Shown: positions 1-8,429 of the stretch, piece by piece
Layout of the letters: the number at the start of each line of letters is the position of its first letter
How positions within the stretch are numbered: position 1 is the first letter of the stretch
Origin: Flaviflagellibacter sp963786225
GTDB lineage: Bacteria; Pseudomonadota; Alphaproteobacteria; Rhizobiales; Methylopilaceae
Length of the DNA stretch: 64,000 nt
Assembly (NCBI GenBank): GCA_963786225.1
Contig: CAWAYQ010000030.1
Location: forward strand, 12,264-76,263
Reading direction: 5' to 3'
Program-made: the position numbers and the translations under genes
The notes under the pieces: generated by a model
Database searches by the model: none
Told to the model about the DNA's origin: nothing
Seen by the model: the letters and a program-made list of their open reading frames with translations, nothing else

Positions 1-562
1 CCGCGAGATATACGTCGACGGTGTCCGAAATTCGGTCGGCCTCGCCTTCAGCCCGCAGGGTCAGCTCTGGTTCACGGACAACCAGGTCGACGGCATGGGA
101 GATGACAACCCGCCCGGCGAAATCAACCGCGTCACCAAGCAGGGGCAGAACTTCGGGTTCCCCTGGTACGGTGGGGGCAAGGTGCGGACGACGGAATACA
201 AAGGCGACGAGGTTCCGGCCGACGCCGTTGCGCCGGAACACGAAATGACGGCGCACGCCGCCGATCTCGGCATGACCTTCTACACGGCACAGGCTTTCCC
301 CGCTAAATACCGGGGTGGCCTCTTTTCCGCCCAGCACGGATCATGGAACCGCACAAAGCCGGCAGGCGCGCGCGTGATGTTCACGCCGATCAAGGCAGAC
401 GGCACGTCGGGCAAGCCCGAAGTGTTTGCCGACGGATGGCTCGACGAGGAGACCGGGCAATATCTCGGCCGGCCGGTCGACGTGAAGGTCTATCTCGACG
501 GCTCCTTGCTGGTGTCCGACGATCTCACCGGAGCCATTTGGCGAATTTCACCCGAGAACTGA
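1..562 (+). CDS. PQQ-dependent sorbosone/aldose-type dehydrogenase, C-terminal part
   Basis: The reading frame is open from base 2, so the gene begins left of the window; about 186 C-terminal residues are present. The segment contains blades of the beta-propeller typical of soluble PQQ sugar/sorbosone dehydrogenases, including the motifs LWFTDN, GEINRV, NFGFPWY and QHGSWNR, and ends in a final blade with LLVSDDLTGAIWRIS. It aligns by eye with the C-terminus of the gene at 1828-3175 (GFYGWPY, EHGSWDR, LLIADDVGNTVWRV), so the two are paralogues. Such enzymes oxidise aldehydes or aldoses in the periplasm and pass electrons to cytochromes. The cytochrome c gene 54 bases downstream is a plausible electron acceptor (inference). 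The substrate cannot be told. Confidence 0.85.
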   Translation, partial: REIYVDGVRNSVGLAFSPQGQLWFTDNQVDGMGDDNPPGEINRVTKQGQNFGFPWYGGGKVRTTEYKGDEVPADAVAPEHEMTAHAADLGMTFYTAQAFPAKYRGGLFSAQHGSWNRTKPAGARVMFTPIKADGTSGKPEVFADGWLDEETGQYLGRPVDVKVYLDGSLLVSDDLTGAIWRISPEN

Positions 563-570
563 ACAGAGAG

Positions 571-597
571 GGGGCCGGGGATTATTTCTCCGGCCCC
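571..597 (+). other. intergenic stem-loop
   Basis: GGGGCCG at 571-577 pairs with CGGCCCC at 591-597 in the gap between the dehydrogenase and the cytochrome gene. No T-run follows, so it is not a good intrinsic terminator. It could stabilise the 3' end of a processed transcript. Weak evidence. Confidence 0.35.
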
Positions 598-616
598 AAC
601 CAAAAGGATCCCCGCA

Positions 617-940
617 ATGCGTATACCCACAGCGGCGACGCTGCTCGTCCTTGCCTTGGCCTCGGTCGGTCCGGCGCTCGCGGATGCTGCCGCAGGGCGC
701 ACCAAGGCGGCGGTCTGCGTGACCTGCCATGGCCTGGACGGAATGAGCCGCCTGCCCAACGCCCCACACATCGCCGGGCAGCCAGAGCTCTACGTGACAG
801 AGCAGCTCAAGGCGTACCGGGCCGAGACGCGCAAGGATCCGATGATGACCATCATTTCCAAGCCGCTGAGCGACCAGGACATCGACGATCTCGCCGCCTG
901 GTATGCCTCGATCAAAGTCATGGCAACGCTGCCGCAATGA
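617..940 (+). CDS. small periplasmic class I cytochrome c
   Basis: The product is 107 residues: a signal peptide (h-region about residues 5-18, cleavage likely after ALA at residue 22) followed by one cytochrome c domain. The haem site is CVTCH at residues 34-38, and Met76 or Met77 in a DPMMT segment can supply the sixth ligand. Size and layout match cytochrome c553/c5-like electron carriers. It follows the sorbosone-type dehydrogenase by 54 bases and is followed by a strong terminator at 1076-1107, so the two genes probably form the end of one transcript. A role as electron acceptor of the dehydrogenase is inferred from position. Confidence 0.85.
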   Translation: MRIPTAATLLVLALASVGPALADAAAGRTKAAVCVTCHGLDGMSRLPNAPHIAGQPELYVTEQLKAYRAETRKDPMMTIISKPLSDQDIDDLAAWYASIKVMATLPQ

Positions 941-1075
941 TTTGCGGGAACCACCACGTCGAGGCGCGCTATTGGAACCGAACGTTCGGTCGATTAGCCG
1001 AAAAGTAGTGCGTACAGAACCGGCGCCACGCGCCATGACATTCCAGCCGGATCAATCCGGTTTCCTCCCAGCCTT

Positions 1076-1107
1076 AAGCCCGCCCGGTGCGCCGCGGCGG
1101 GCTTTTT
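1076..1107 (+). terminator. intrinsic terminator after the cytochrome c gene
   Basis: A perfect 9-bp stem, AAGCCCGCC (1076-1084) with GGCGGGCTT (1096-1104), is followed by TTTTT ending at 1107. It lies 136 bases after the cytochrome stop and is oriented for plus-strand transcription. Confidence 0.85.
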
Positions 1108-1369
1108 GCGTTTCAGGTTTCCCGCAAGCCGGCGCGTCAACTGCGGCCCTCAAGCCGACGGGACCTGAGCATGCAGCCGATTGCACCTATACTTGGGTAT
1201 ATCATGCCTAAATTGATGCAGTAGTCGGCGCACCAAACGTTTAATTGTCACCACACGCATAATCCGCAATCTATCCGAAATAATCTCATCCGTTTGTCGA
1301 TTATAATAGGGCAGAACGGCAGAAAGCCGTCGTTGATACTATTTCGGAAACCGAAACAGACAGGCATTC
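1108..1369. other. AT-richer intergenic region with possible promoter
   Basis: No gene is seen here. The second half is clearly AT-richer than its surroundings and contains a TATAAT hexamer at 1302-1307, about 60 bases before the DUF2231 start, but no convincing -35 box lies at the normal distance. It is probably the promoter region of the DUF2231-dehydrogenase unit. Confidence 0.35.
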
Positions 1370-1828
1370 ATGTCTAAAATGTCTAGCGATAACCTTCGTT
1401 ATACAAGGCGGATCGGCAAGTATCCCATCCATTCGATACTTGTGCCGTTCGCTGTCGCCTACTTCGGGGGCGCGTTGCTGACCGACCTGACCTACTGGCA
1501 GACCGCCGAAATGATGTGGGCGGATTTCTCCGCCTGGCTCGTCTCGGTGGGGGTCGTCATCGGTTACCTCGCGGTGATCGCGGGGCTGTTCGATTTCCTG
1601 ACCAAGCGTTTCGCGAGCGTCCAGGCGCCGGTGTTGCCTTGGGTGATTGCCAATCTGATCGCGTTGATCCTGGCCACGCTCAACATGTTCATCCACTCAC
1701 GCGACGCGTGGACGTCAGTTGTTCCCTGGGGGCTGATTCTTTCGGCGGTGGTGGTGCTCATCCTTCTGTTCGCAGAATGGATGCGCTGGTCGGCGTTCAA
1801 CCGCAGCGACATGGGAGTTGCAGGCTGA
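1370..1828 (+). CDS. DUF2231-like four-helix membrane protein
   Basis: The 152-residue product has four hydrophobic segments (about residues 22-42, 57-78, 86-106 and 117-134) and an N-terminal HSILVPFAVAYFGGALLTD stretch typical of DUF2231 predicted membrane proteins. DUF2231 proteins are often found next to cytochromes and periplasmic dehydrogenases; their biochemical role is unknown. The stop overlaps the start of the next dehydrogenase gene (TGATG), indicating translational coupling. Family assignment is by pattern and is fairly secure; function is not known. Confidence 0.65.
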   Translation: MSKMSSDNLRYTRRIGKYPIHSILVPFAVAYFGGALLTDLTYWQTAEMMWADFSAWLVSVGVVIGYLAVIAGLFDFLTKRFASVQAPVLPWVIANLIALILATLNMFIHSRDAWTSVVPWGLILSAVVVLILLFAEWMRWSAFNRSDMGVAG

Positions 1829-3175
1829 TGTTTCGAGGATCTTCTGTTGCGCGCGCGAGTCTCATTGCAGGGGTGGCGTTGCTTTGCACCTCGGCGTCGT
1901 CCCTTGCGGCATCCGATGGCGATAGGTTCGATATCAATAGTCAGATCGGCCCAAATCCCGTTCTGCCCGAAGTGCAGCAATATCTGTTTCCGCCGATGCA
2001 CCTTGCGCCGGTGGTCGGTTGGAAGGACGGCGAAAAGCCCATCGTCGCGGACGGTCTGAAGATCGAGGCGCTGGCGACCGGCCTCCAGCATCCGCGCTCG
2101 CTCTACGTTCTCCCCAACGGCGATGTCCTGATCGTCCAATCGAAGCAGCCCTGGCCCGATCCGGTCCAGGCCGCCCGAAGGATTTGGTCATGGGCTGGAT
2201 CGAATCCTGGGTCACTTCGGCGGCGACACCGGGCCAAGCAACCGCATAACGCTGCTGCGCGACGCTGACGGCGACGGCAAGCCCGAGACGCAAAGCGTCT
2301 TCCTCGATCACCTCACATCGCCCTTCGGCGTGGCCCTGGTCGGCAACGACCTTTATGTCGCCAATACCGATGCGATCGTTCGCTATCCCTACACGACGGG
2401 CGAGACGAAGATCACCGCGCCCGGCACCGTGCTGACGCCGCTTCCCGGCGGCCCCATCGACCACCACTGGACCAAGAGCCTAGTGGCAAGTCCGGACGGG
2501 TCACTACTTTACGTGGGCGTCGGTTCCAACAGCAACATCACCGAGAACGGCATTGGGGCGGAGATGAACCGCGCCGCCATCTGGGAAGTGGATAGGGCCA
2601 CCGGCCGCTGGCGCATCTTTGCGAGCGGTCTGCGCAACCCCAACGGCCTGAGCTGGGAGCCCGAAAGCGGCGCACTTTGGGCCGTCGTGAACGAGCGCGA
2701 CGAGCTCGGCCCGAACCTTGTGCCGGACTATATGACCTCGGTGAAGGACGGAGGCTTCTACGGCTGGCCCTACAGCTATTTCGGCCAACACCTCGATCCA
2801 CGCGTCCAGCCGCAACGCCCGGATCTGGTCGAGAAGGCGATCGTTCCCGACTATGCGCTGAGCTCGCACGTCGCTCCTCTGGGGCTTGCTTTCTACACGG
2901 CCGACACTCTGCCTCAGAAGTACAAAGGCGGGGCCTTCGTCGGCGAGCATGGCAGCTGGGACCGGCAGCAGTTCAATGGCTACAAGGTGGTGTTCGTGCC
3001 GTTCAGCGGTGGACGCCCGAACGGCAAGGCCGAGGACGTCGTTACAGGCTTCCTGAACGCGAATGGAGAGGCGCGCGGGCGGCCGGTCGGGGTGGCGGTG
3101 GACAAAACCGGCGCCCTCCTGATTGCCGATGACGTCGGAAACACAGTGTGGCGCGTGACACCCGCAGGCCAATAG
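1828..3175 (+). CDS. PQQ-dependent L-sorbosone/aldose dehydrogenase family protein (frameshifted)
   Basis: A secreted beta-propeller dehydrogenase. The N-terminal frame starts at ATG 1828 with a signal peptide ending near SSLAAS. Conserved family motifs follow: GLQHPRSLYVLPNGDVL, then RPKDLVMGW, then NRITLLRDADGDGKPE, SPFGVALVGNDLYVANTD, DHHWTKSL, VGVGSNSN, GLRNPNGL, EHGSWDR and DNGNTVW-like end motifs. These pieces lie in three frames: the frame changes near 2168 and back near 2220, two compensating shifts within about 50 bases. The remainder, 2225-3175, is intact. The ATG overlaps the DUF2231 stop. The enzyme would oxidise a sugar aldehyde in the periplasm; the physiological substrate is unknown. 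Sequence error is more likely than decay because the rest is well conserved. Confidence 0.8.
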
Positions 3176-3415
3176 AACGCACGCCACGCTCTGCCGCCGA
3201 TGCCGTGTCCTTACGTCGTAGCTCGGGGCGGTCGTCGTTACCCCACTCGAAAAGCGGTCGACGGGATCAGGTCGGAGTTGCAGGCACACCGATCGCCGGG
3301 TGGGCGGGCTAGCGCCTGATGCGAAACGAGGCCCAGCGTCGTCGTTGGAGTTCATCCCAAAAACGAGGCTTTCGATCGGGAACGACGCGCGCCGTATGCG
3401 AACGGAGGATGCACG

Positions 3416-4702
3416 ATGGCCGAGCCAACCGACGACAATGATCTTGCTCCGATATCGCGCCGGCGGTTTCTTCGCGAGGGTGGTGCATTGGCGGGCGGAG
3501 CCGTCATTGCGGGTGGTCTCGCCGGCAGCGAAGCGGTGGCGGCAGGCAATAATGCCGACAACCTCCCGCCCAACGTCCCGGAATGGATGAAGACGCCCGG
3601 CGATCCGATGGGAAGCCAGCTTTATGGAACGCCTTCGCCGTTCGAGAAGGGTGTCGTCAAAAATATCCCGAACAATCTGCCGCAATATCTATCCGCGTCT
3701 GGACGGACGCCGCTGCAGGATCTCGATGGCATCATCACGCCAAACGGATTGTTCTACGAACGTCATCATGGCGGGGTGCCAACGATCGATCCTGCGCAGC
3801 ATCGACTGATGCTGCATGGCCTGGTCGATAAGCCGCTGATCTTCACCATGGATGACATCCGGCGCTTCCCTTCGGAATCGCACATCTACTTTCTCGAATG
3901 CTCCGGCAATCCCGCCTACCAGAAACCCTACGGAAAGACGGCATCCGACCTTGTCGGCCTCTTGAGTTGTGCCGAATGGACCGGGGTCAGCCTGAAGCTC
4001 GTTCTGCAGGAGGCGGGATTGCAGCCGGGCGCGAAGTGGGTCGTTGCCGAAGGCGCGGATTCCGCGGCGATGACGCGCAGCATTCCAATCGAAAAATGTC
4101 TCGAAGACGCGATGCTGGTCTACAGCCAAAACGGCGAGCGGCTGCGCCCGCAGCAAGGCTATCCGCTGCGCCTGCTGCTGCCGGGTTTCGAGGGCAATAT
4201 GAGCATAAAGTGGCTGCGCCGTCTGCACGTCGCTGCGGAGCCGACTTACTCACGCGAAGAAACATCCAAATATACCGACCTGATGCCGGACGGGTCTGCG
4301 CGTGAGTTCACGTTCTACATGGAAGCCAAATCCATCATCACGCGGCCCTCGGGCGGCCAACGGCTGAGCACACCAGGCTTTCACGAGATCAGCGGTATTG
4401 CCTGGAGCGGACATGGCAAGGTCAAGCGGGTCGATGTCTCGGTCGATGATGGCAAGAGCTGGCAGGAAGCGCAGTTGCAGGAGCCCGTACTGACGCGGGC
4501 GCTGACCCGCTTCAGGCTTGGCTGGCAATGGGACGGTAAACCGGCCGTGATTCACAGCCGCGCAACAGATGAGACCGGTTACGTCCAGCCGACATTGGCC
4601 GAACTTCTCGCGGTGCGCGGCGACAATTATTTTTACCACAACAACGCCATTTGGCCCTGGCGCATCGCAGCGGATGGCGAGGTGTCCAATGCCTACGCGT
4701 GA
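3416..4702 (+). CDS. soxC: sulfite/sulfane dehydrogenase molybdenum subunit SoxC
   Basis: The 428-residue protein has a twin-arginine signal (SRRRFL at residues 14-19, then a glycine/alanine-rich h-region) and an oxidoreductase molybdopterin domain followed by the Mo-co dimerisation domain (about residues 300-420). The molybdenum-ligand cysteine is Cys162 in the FLECSGN motif, and the FYERHHGG segment (113-120) is typical of SoxC/sulfite oxidase proteins. In the Sox pathway SoxCD oxidises protein-bound sulfane sulfur; SorA-like relatives oxidise free sulfite. The gene overlaps soxD by 14 bases. No soxXYZAB genes are in the window, so direct sulfite or sulfane oxidation cannot be separated. 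Export is by Tat with cofactor already bound. Confidence 0.9.
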   Translation: MAEPTDDNDLAPISRRRFLREGGALAGGAVIAGGLAGSEAVAAGNNADNLPPNVPEWMKTPGDPMGSQLYGTPSPFEKGVVKNIPNNLPQYLSASGRTPLQDLDGIITPNGLFYERHHGGVPTIDPAQHRLMLHGLVDKPLIFTMDDIRRFPSESHIYFLECSGNPAYQKPYGKTASDLVGLLSCAEWTGVSLKLVLQEAGLQPGAKWVVAEGADSAAMTRSIPIEKCLEDAMLVYSQNGERLRPQQGYPLRLLLPGFEGNMSIKWLRRLHVAAEPTYSREETSKYTDLMPDGSAREFTFYMEAKSIITRPSGGQRLSTPGFHEISGIAWSGHGKVKRVDVSVDDGKSWQEAQLQEPVLTRALTRFRLGWQWDGKPAVIHSRATDETGYVQPTLAELLAVRGDNYFYHNNAIWPWRIAADGEVSNAYA

Positions 4703-5252
4703 GTTTTGTTGCGCGGTGCTCGTCGCGCTTGCGCCGGCATTCGCCACGCACGCGCAGGCGCAAAGCCCCTTTGGCATCGGTCGATCAGCGACGCCGGCGG
4801 AGATCGCGGGCTGGAACATCGATATCGATCGTGACGGCAATAACCTTCCGCCGGGAAGCGGCAGCGTCAGTCACGGGCGTGAGGTGTTCGACCAGCAATG
4901 CGCGTCCTGTCACGGCGCAAAAGGCGGAGGCGGGCTTGGCGATAAATTGGCGGGCGGGCAGGGCACGTTGGCGACGCCAAACCCGGTCAGGACCGTCGGC
5001 AGTTATTGGCCGTACGCCCCGACGTTGTTCGACTATATCCGCCGTGCCATGCCGCAGAACGCGCCGCAATCGTTAAGCAATGAGGACGTCTATGCGGTCT
5101 CCGCTTACATCCTCAATCTGAACGGACTGCTTCCGGCGGATGCGACGCTCGACGCCAAGACGCTTAGTGCGATCAAGATGCCGAACCGGAGCATGTTCGT
5201 CGGCGATCCCCGTCCCGACGTGAAAAACCCGGCATGCATGACGGGTTGTTAA
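4689..5252 (+). CDS. soxD: SoxD-type cytochrome c subunit, short monohaem form
   Basis: The 187-residue protein starts at ATG 4689 inside the 3' end of soxC. A signal peptide ends near HAQAQ (residue 25). One haem site is present, CASCH at 71-75, with Met123 in RRAMPQNAP as the likely sixth ligand. The IGRSATPAEIAGWNIDI stretch and the RRAMPQNAPQSLS region are typical of SoxD. Classical SoxD of Paracoccus is much longer with two haem domains, so this is the short form that takes electrons from SoxC and passes them to the respiratory chain. Two extra cysteines lie at the C-terminus (PACMTGC). Overlap with soxC indicates a coupled operon. Confidence 0.85.
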   Translation: MPTREFCCAVLVALAPAFATHAQAQSPFGIGRSATPAEIAGWNIDIDRDGNNLPPGSGSVSHGREVFDQQCASCHGAKGGGGLGDKLAGGQGTLATPNPVRTVGSYWPYAPTLFDYIRRAMPQNAPQSLSNEDVYAVSAYILNLNGLLPADATLDAKTLSAIKMPNRSMFVGDPRPDVKNPACMTGC

Positions 5253-5689
5253 TCCCACGTCGTCACGAGAGAGGCCGCCGAAGCGCTCTGTGTCGGCATC
5301 GGCAGGCTGCGGATCCCGTTCGACGATATTTTTCGTCTCCGTCGCTGCCCGGCTGCTATGTGCCGTTTTACGTGGGCTCGCTGCACGGCTGCGATGTGCT
5401 CCATGTCCTCTCCGTGGCCGGTCGATTGTTCCGGTCTTCCCAGCACAATCCGCGACTGGACCACATTGAGAATGAAGCTCGGCGGTCCGCTCGCTTTTGC
5501 GAGGCAGGGTATGCCCTGATGAGACGTCACATCCGCTGTTCGGGCTCAGGCTAAGAGTCCAATGTGACATCAGTCGGCATGCAACGGATCGAGAGCGTCC
5601 GCGCTCAGCGCAACCGAGGTCTGACGAGATGAAGGTGCTCGTTTCGTTCAACCCGCCTAGGTTAAGGGCTGATTTTCCTGCAGATTGGG
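5253..5689. other. 437-base gap without a recognisable gene
   Basis: Short open frames exist on both strands (for example 5234-5554 plus and 5249-5530 minus), but their products have no recognisable domain, signal peptide or normal residue composition. The region may contain decayed coding sequence. No terminator or clear promoter was found. Confidence 0.4.
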
Positions 5690-6901
5690 ATGTTTGCGTT
5701 GAACGTGACCGGGCCTTCGGCCACCGCACCCGGATTGGTGCTCTTTGCGCTGGCGCTTGGCGGCTTCGCCATCGGCACCACCGAATTCGCGACGATGAGC
5801 CTGCTGCCGGACTTCGCGGGCGAGTTCGGCATCGGCATTGCCGAGGCCGGCCATGTCATCAGTGCCTATGCGCTCGGCGTCGTCGTTGGCGCGCCGCTGC
5901 TTGCGGTCCTGACCGCCGGGTTGCGCCGGCGCACTCTGCTGATAGCGCTTATGATCGCGTTTGCCGTGTTCAATGCACTGTCAGGGCTGGCTCCGAATGT
6001 CGAGTGGATGCTCGTCTTCCGCTTTCTCAGCGGTCTGCCGCACGGCGTCTATTTCGGCATCGCCTCTCTGACAGCGGCGTCGCTGGTCGAGGAGTCGCGC
6101 CGAACGACGGCTGTCGGGCGGATGTTCCTCGGTCTGACGATCGCGACTATTATCGGCGTGCCGGTTGCGAGTCTGATCGGACAATATTTCGGCTGGCGAT
6201 GGGCGTTCGCGCTCGTCGCCGCGTTGGCAACGCTCACCGCGGTGCTCGTGGCGGTCTTTGTGCCTGATCGCGACCATAAAGGTGCGCACAGCCCGCTCGC
6301 CGAGCTTGCAGCCCTCAAGCAGCCGCAGGTCTGGTTGACGCTCGAAATCGGCGCCATCGGATTTGGCGGCGTCTTTGCCGTCTATACCTATCTCACCTCG
6401 ACCTTAATGCAGGTGACCGGCGCCTCGTCGGCCTCGATCCCGTTCGCCCTGGCGATCTTCGGAATCGGCATGACGGCCGGCAGTCTGGTGATGCCCCGCT
6501 TCGCCGACCGCGCCTTGATGCCGACGGTGGCGGGGCTGCTGATCTGGTCAGCGATCGTTCTGGCGATCTATCCGGTCGCCGCCTATCATCTCCCCGGGAT
6601 CATGGTCGTGCTATTCTGCATCGGCTTCGGCGTAGCTCTGGGCCCCGTGCTGCAGACCCGGCTCATGGATGTCGCTGGCGACGCGCAGGCGCTCGCCGCG
6701 GCGCTCAATCATTCGGCCTTCAACACCGCGAATGCGCTCGGCCCCTGGCTCGGTGGGCTTGCGATCTCGGCCGGCTACGGCCTCACATCCACCGGGTGGG
6801 TGGGCATGCTGCTTGCCGTGGCGGGGCTTGCTATCTGGGCGGTTTCATACTCGCTCGACCGGATCGATGCGCGTCGGCGGGACCTTGAGGCCGCCGCTTA
6901 A
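5690..6901 (+). CDS. MFS exporter of the AraJ/DHA1 type
   Basis: A 403-residue inner-membrane protein with twelve hydrophobic helices and the DHA1-family start FALALGGFAIGTTEFATM, the hallmark of AraJ/YdhP/NepI-like drug and sugar efflux permeases. A conserved GLRRRTLL loop lies between helices 2 and 3, and FLSGLPHGVYFG in the helix 4-5 region matches the antiporter motif of this group. The substrate is unknown; relatives export arabinose, purine nucleosides or chloramphenicol. The gene stands alone. Its TAA stop shares bases with the TAA stop of a decayed minus-strand permease remnant (6898-7017). Confidence 0.85.
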   Translation: MFALNVTGPSATAPGLVLFALALGGFAIGTTEFATMSLLPDFAGEFGIGIAEAGHVISAYALGVVVGAPLLAVLTAGLRRRTLLIALMIAFAVFNALSGLAPNVEWMLVFRFLSGLPHGVYFGIASLTAASLVEESRRTTAVGRMFLGLTIATIIGVPVASLIGQYFGWRWAFALVAALATLTAVLVAVFVPDRDHKGAHSPLAELAALKQPQVWLTLEIGAIGFGGVFAVYTYLTSTLMQVTGASSASIPFALAIFGIGMTAGSLVMPRFADRALMPTVAGLLIWSAIVLAIYPVAAYHLPGIMVVLFCIGFGVALGPVLQTRLMDVAGDAQALAAALNHSAFNTANALGPWLGGLAISAGYGLTSTGWVGMLLAVAGLAIWAVSYSLDRIDARRRDLEAAA

Positions 6902-7017
6902 TCGGACGCCGCCACTGGGTCGAGCCTGGCTGCTTTCAGCGCCGGCATAGAGCCGAAGGCGACGCCTGTCATCACCGCACAGGCGAAAGCGACGACCAGC
7001 CGAAGGATTTGAGAGGC
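6898..7017 (-). pseudogene. remnant of a MacB/FtsX-type ABC permease C-terminus
   Basis: On the minus strand a 39-codon frame from just after an in-frame stop (7018-7020) to TAA at 6898-6900 reads as the last transmembrane helix and tail of a MacB-like permease: LRLVVAFACAVMTGVAFGSM followed by PALKAARLDPVAASD. The P-A-x-K-A-A-R-L-D-P ending is the hallmark of that family. The rest of the gene is missing; upstream is unrelated sequence beginning with a CTCAGGATGAGG repeat half. It is a truncated relic with no start codon. Confidence 0.6.
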
Positions 7018-7299
7018 TCAGGATGAGGCCCAAAGCTCCCAAGGATCGCGGCCGGTTTGCAGGAGCGGCGCCATGACATCGGCCGAAAGGACGTCGAGAA
7101 TGTAACTGCATTGCATCGGATGGCCCTCGGTTTTAGCGCGTCGGAAGTGAGGGCGATTCGGTGGCCGGATCACTCTGGTTATGACACTGTCCAAGGTGCC
7201 AATCTGTTCTACGGGGAGTTCAAGGGGAGGGAAACTCCTGGAACAAAGTGGCACCGGGGGTGACCTCTGGGCGTCGTCGGGATATCAACTCTCCTCTGT
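7018..7299. other. intergenic region before the tRNA
   Basis: No supportable gene. It begins with half of a palindromic repeat (CTCAGGATGAGG near 7016-7027) like that at 20711-20814, next to the permease relic. The last part presumably holds the tRNA promoter, but no clear boxes were recognised. Confidence 0.35.
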
Positions 7300-7376
7300 G
7301 GGCCCATAGCTCAATGGTTAGAGCCGACCGCTCATAACGGTCTGGTTCCAGGTTCGAAGTCCTGGTGGGCCCACCA
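7300..7376 (+). tRNA. tRNA with anticodon CAU, probably tRNA-Ile2 (lysidine type)
   Basis: A full cloverleaf can be drawn: acceptor GGGCCCA (7300-7306) with TGGGCCC (7366-7372), D-stem GCTC/GAGC, anticodon stem GACCG/CGGTC around loop CTCATAA with anticodon CAT at 7333-7335, T-stem CCAGG/CCTGG, discriminator A and an encoded CCA at 7374-7376. The GGGCCCATAGCTCA start resembles alphaproteobacterial CAU tRNAs for isoleucine (C34 changed to lysidine by TilS) rather than elongator methionine tRNA, but methionine cannot be excluded. The T-loop is TTCGAAGT, eight bases instead of seven, which suggests a one-base insertion in the sequence. Confidence 0.9.
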
Positions 7377-7432
7377 CTGCTTCCCATGCCGGGGCAGTCC
7401 GGTGCAGATCGAGCCCCGGTAGCCACCGGCCC

Positions 7433-7714
7433 CTATATCAAGGCGCGCGGGCGCTTGCGGCGGTCGATGAATTCCATCCCGGCGAAGCGGCCCTGGCGCC
7501 AGACGAGGCTGCAGCGGCGGCCGACCGCGATGTTTCCCGGGATCTCGAACAGGAAATTTTGAGGCAGCTCGACGCCTGGATCGACCACGATCATGGCACC
7601 GCCGTCCGAGATGTTCTGCAGAATGCAGGGAATGGTAACGCCGTTTGTATGCCTCAACAGGGCTTCGGCGATAAGTGGTCGCCGGGGACCCGCACGGCGG
7701 TCGGTCTGATCCAT
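7433..7714 (-). CDS. PilZ-domain protein
   Basis: The likely start is the internal ATG at 7714 (product MDQTDRRAGPRRPL..., 93 residues); an upstream in-frame ATG at 7792 would add 26 residues of poor quality. The sequence shows the PilZ pattern: an arginine-rich entry (DRRAGPRR), the D/N-x-S-x-x-G strand (NISDGGAMI), and a final LVWRQGRFAGMEF strand. PilZ domains bind cyclic di-GMP; the canonical RxxxR is present as RRAGPRR, so binding is possible. Single-domain PilZ proteins of this size are common in rhizobia and often regulate motility or exopolysaccharide. A GGDEF-EAL gene lies 3 kb away, but no operon link exists. Confidence 0.7.
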   Translation of the reverse strand: MDQTDRRAGPRRPLIAEALLRHTNGVTIPCILQNISDGGAMIVVDPGVELPQNFLFEIPGNIAVGRRCSLVWRQGRFAGMEFIDRRKRPRALI

Positions 7715-7940
7715 GATGCTGCTGATATTTTGTATGCCACCCATCCCCATCCGCTCTATAGGCGACAGGTAGGCCGTCATGAGCAAGCCCAATCGGGTTT
7801 ACCGTTTTTCGATATTTAACAAGCAGTTAGCAGCATGCTGCCCCGCAATTGAATGCCCTGCAAAGCAGGACGCAAGCAACACTTCGGAAACACAGCGCGG
7901 GCTACAAGCGCGGCCCTCCGGGGGCAATCAGAGATATTCC

Positions 7941-8429
7941 ATGAGACGTTTGGACATTGCGGTCGCTTTCGCGACCTTTCTCGGCACGACTGCGATTGCG
8001 TCGGCTCAGGACCAGATCGCGCGCGGTGCCTATCTCGCGGTCATCATGGATTGCGCGGGCTGCCACACGCCGGGCGTCTTGCTCGGCAAGCCGGATTTTT
8101 CGCGGGCGCTCGGGGGCTCGGAGGTCGGCTTCCAGATTCCCGGCCTCGGCATCTTTTATCCGCCGAACCTGACGCCCGATGAGAAAACCGGGCTCGGCGC
8201 ATGGACGGAAGAGGAGATCATCACAGCGGTACGTACCGGTGCGCGTCCCGACGGCCGCGTTCTCGCGCCGATCATGCCGTGGCGATCCTACGCTGCGCTG
8301 AACGATTCCGATGCACGGGCGCTGGCGAAATATCTGAAGAGCGTGAAGCCGGTTTCGCATCAGGTGCCGGCGATAACCGGGGCAAGCGAGAAACCGGCGG
8401 CGCCGTTCCTTGCGGTGACGATGCCTTAG
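7941..8429 (+). CDS. secreted cytochrome c of the alcohol-dehydrogenase-subunit type
   Basis: The 162-residue product has a signal peptide (cleavage near IASAQ, residue 23) and one haem c site, CAGCH at 38-42, with Met112 in LAPIMPWRSY as the axial ligand. The pattern GAYLAVIMDCAGCHTP, the NLTPDEKTGLG segment and the APIMPW motif are typical of the single modules found in the cytochrome subunit of membrane alcohol/aldehyde dehydrogenases. ATG 7941 was chosen because it directly precedes the signal peptide. It ends convergently with the esterase gene, their stop codons overlapping by three bases. The partner enzyme is not obvious locally. Confidence 0.8.
   Translation: MRRLDIAVAFATFLGTTAIASAQDQIARGAYLAVIMDCAGCHTPGVLLGKPDFSRALGGSEVGFQIPGLGIFYPPNLTPDEKTGLGAWTEEEIITAVRTGARPDGRVLAPIMPWRSYAALNDSDARALAKYLKSVKPVSHQVPAITGASEKPAAPFLAVTMP

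Noticed and set aside
571..597. Hairpin as a terminator of the first dehydrogenase gene
   Set aside because: No T-run follows the stem, and the cytochrome gene starts 20 bases later.
5234..5554. 106-codon plus-strand frame after soxD
   Set aside because: No homology pattern, no ribosome site, starts inside soxD and has poor composition.
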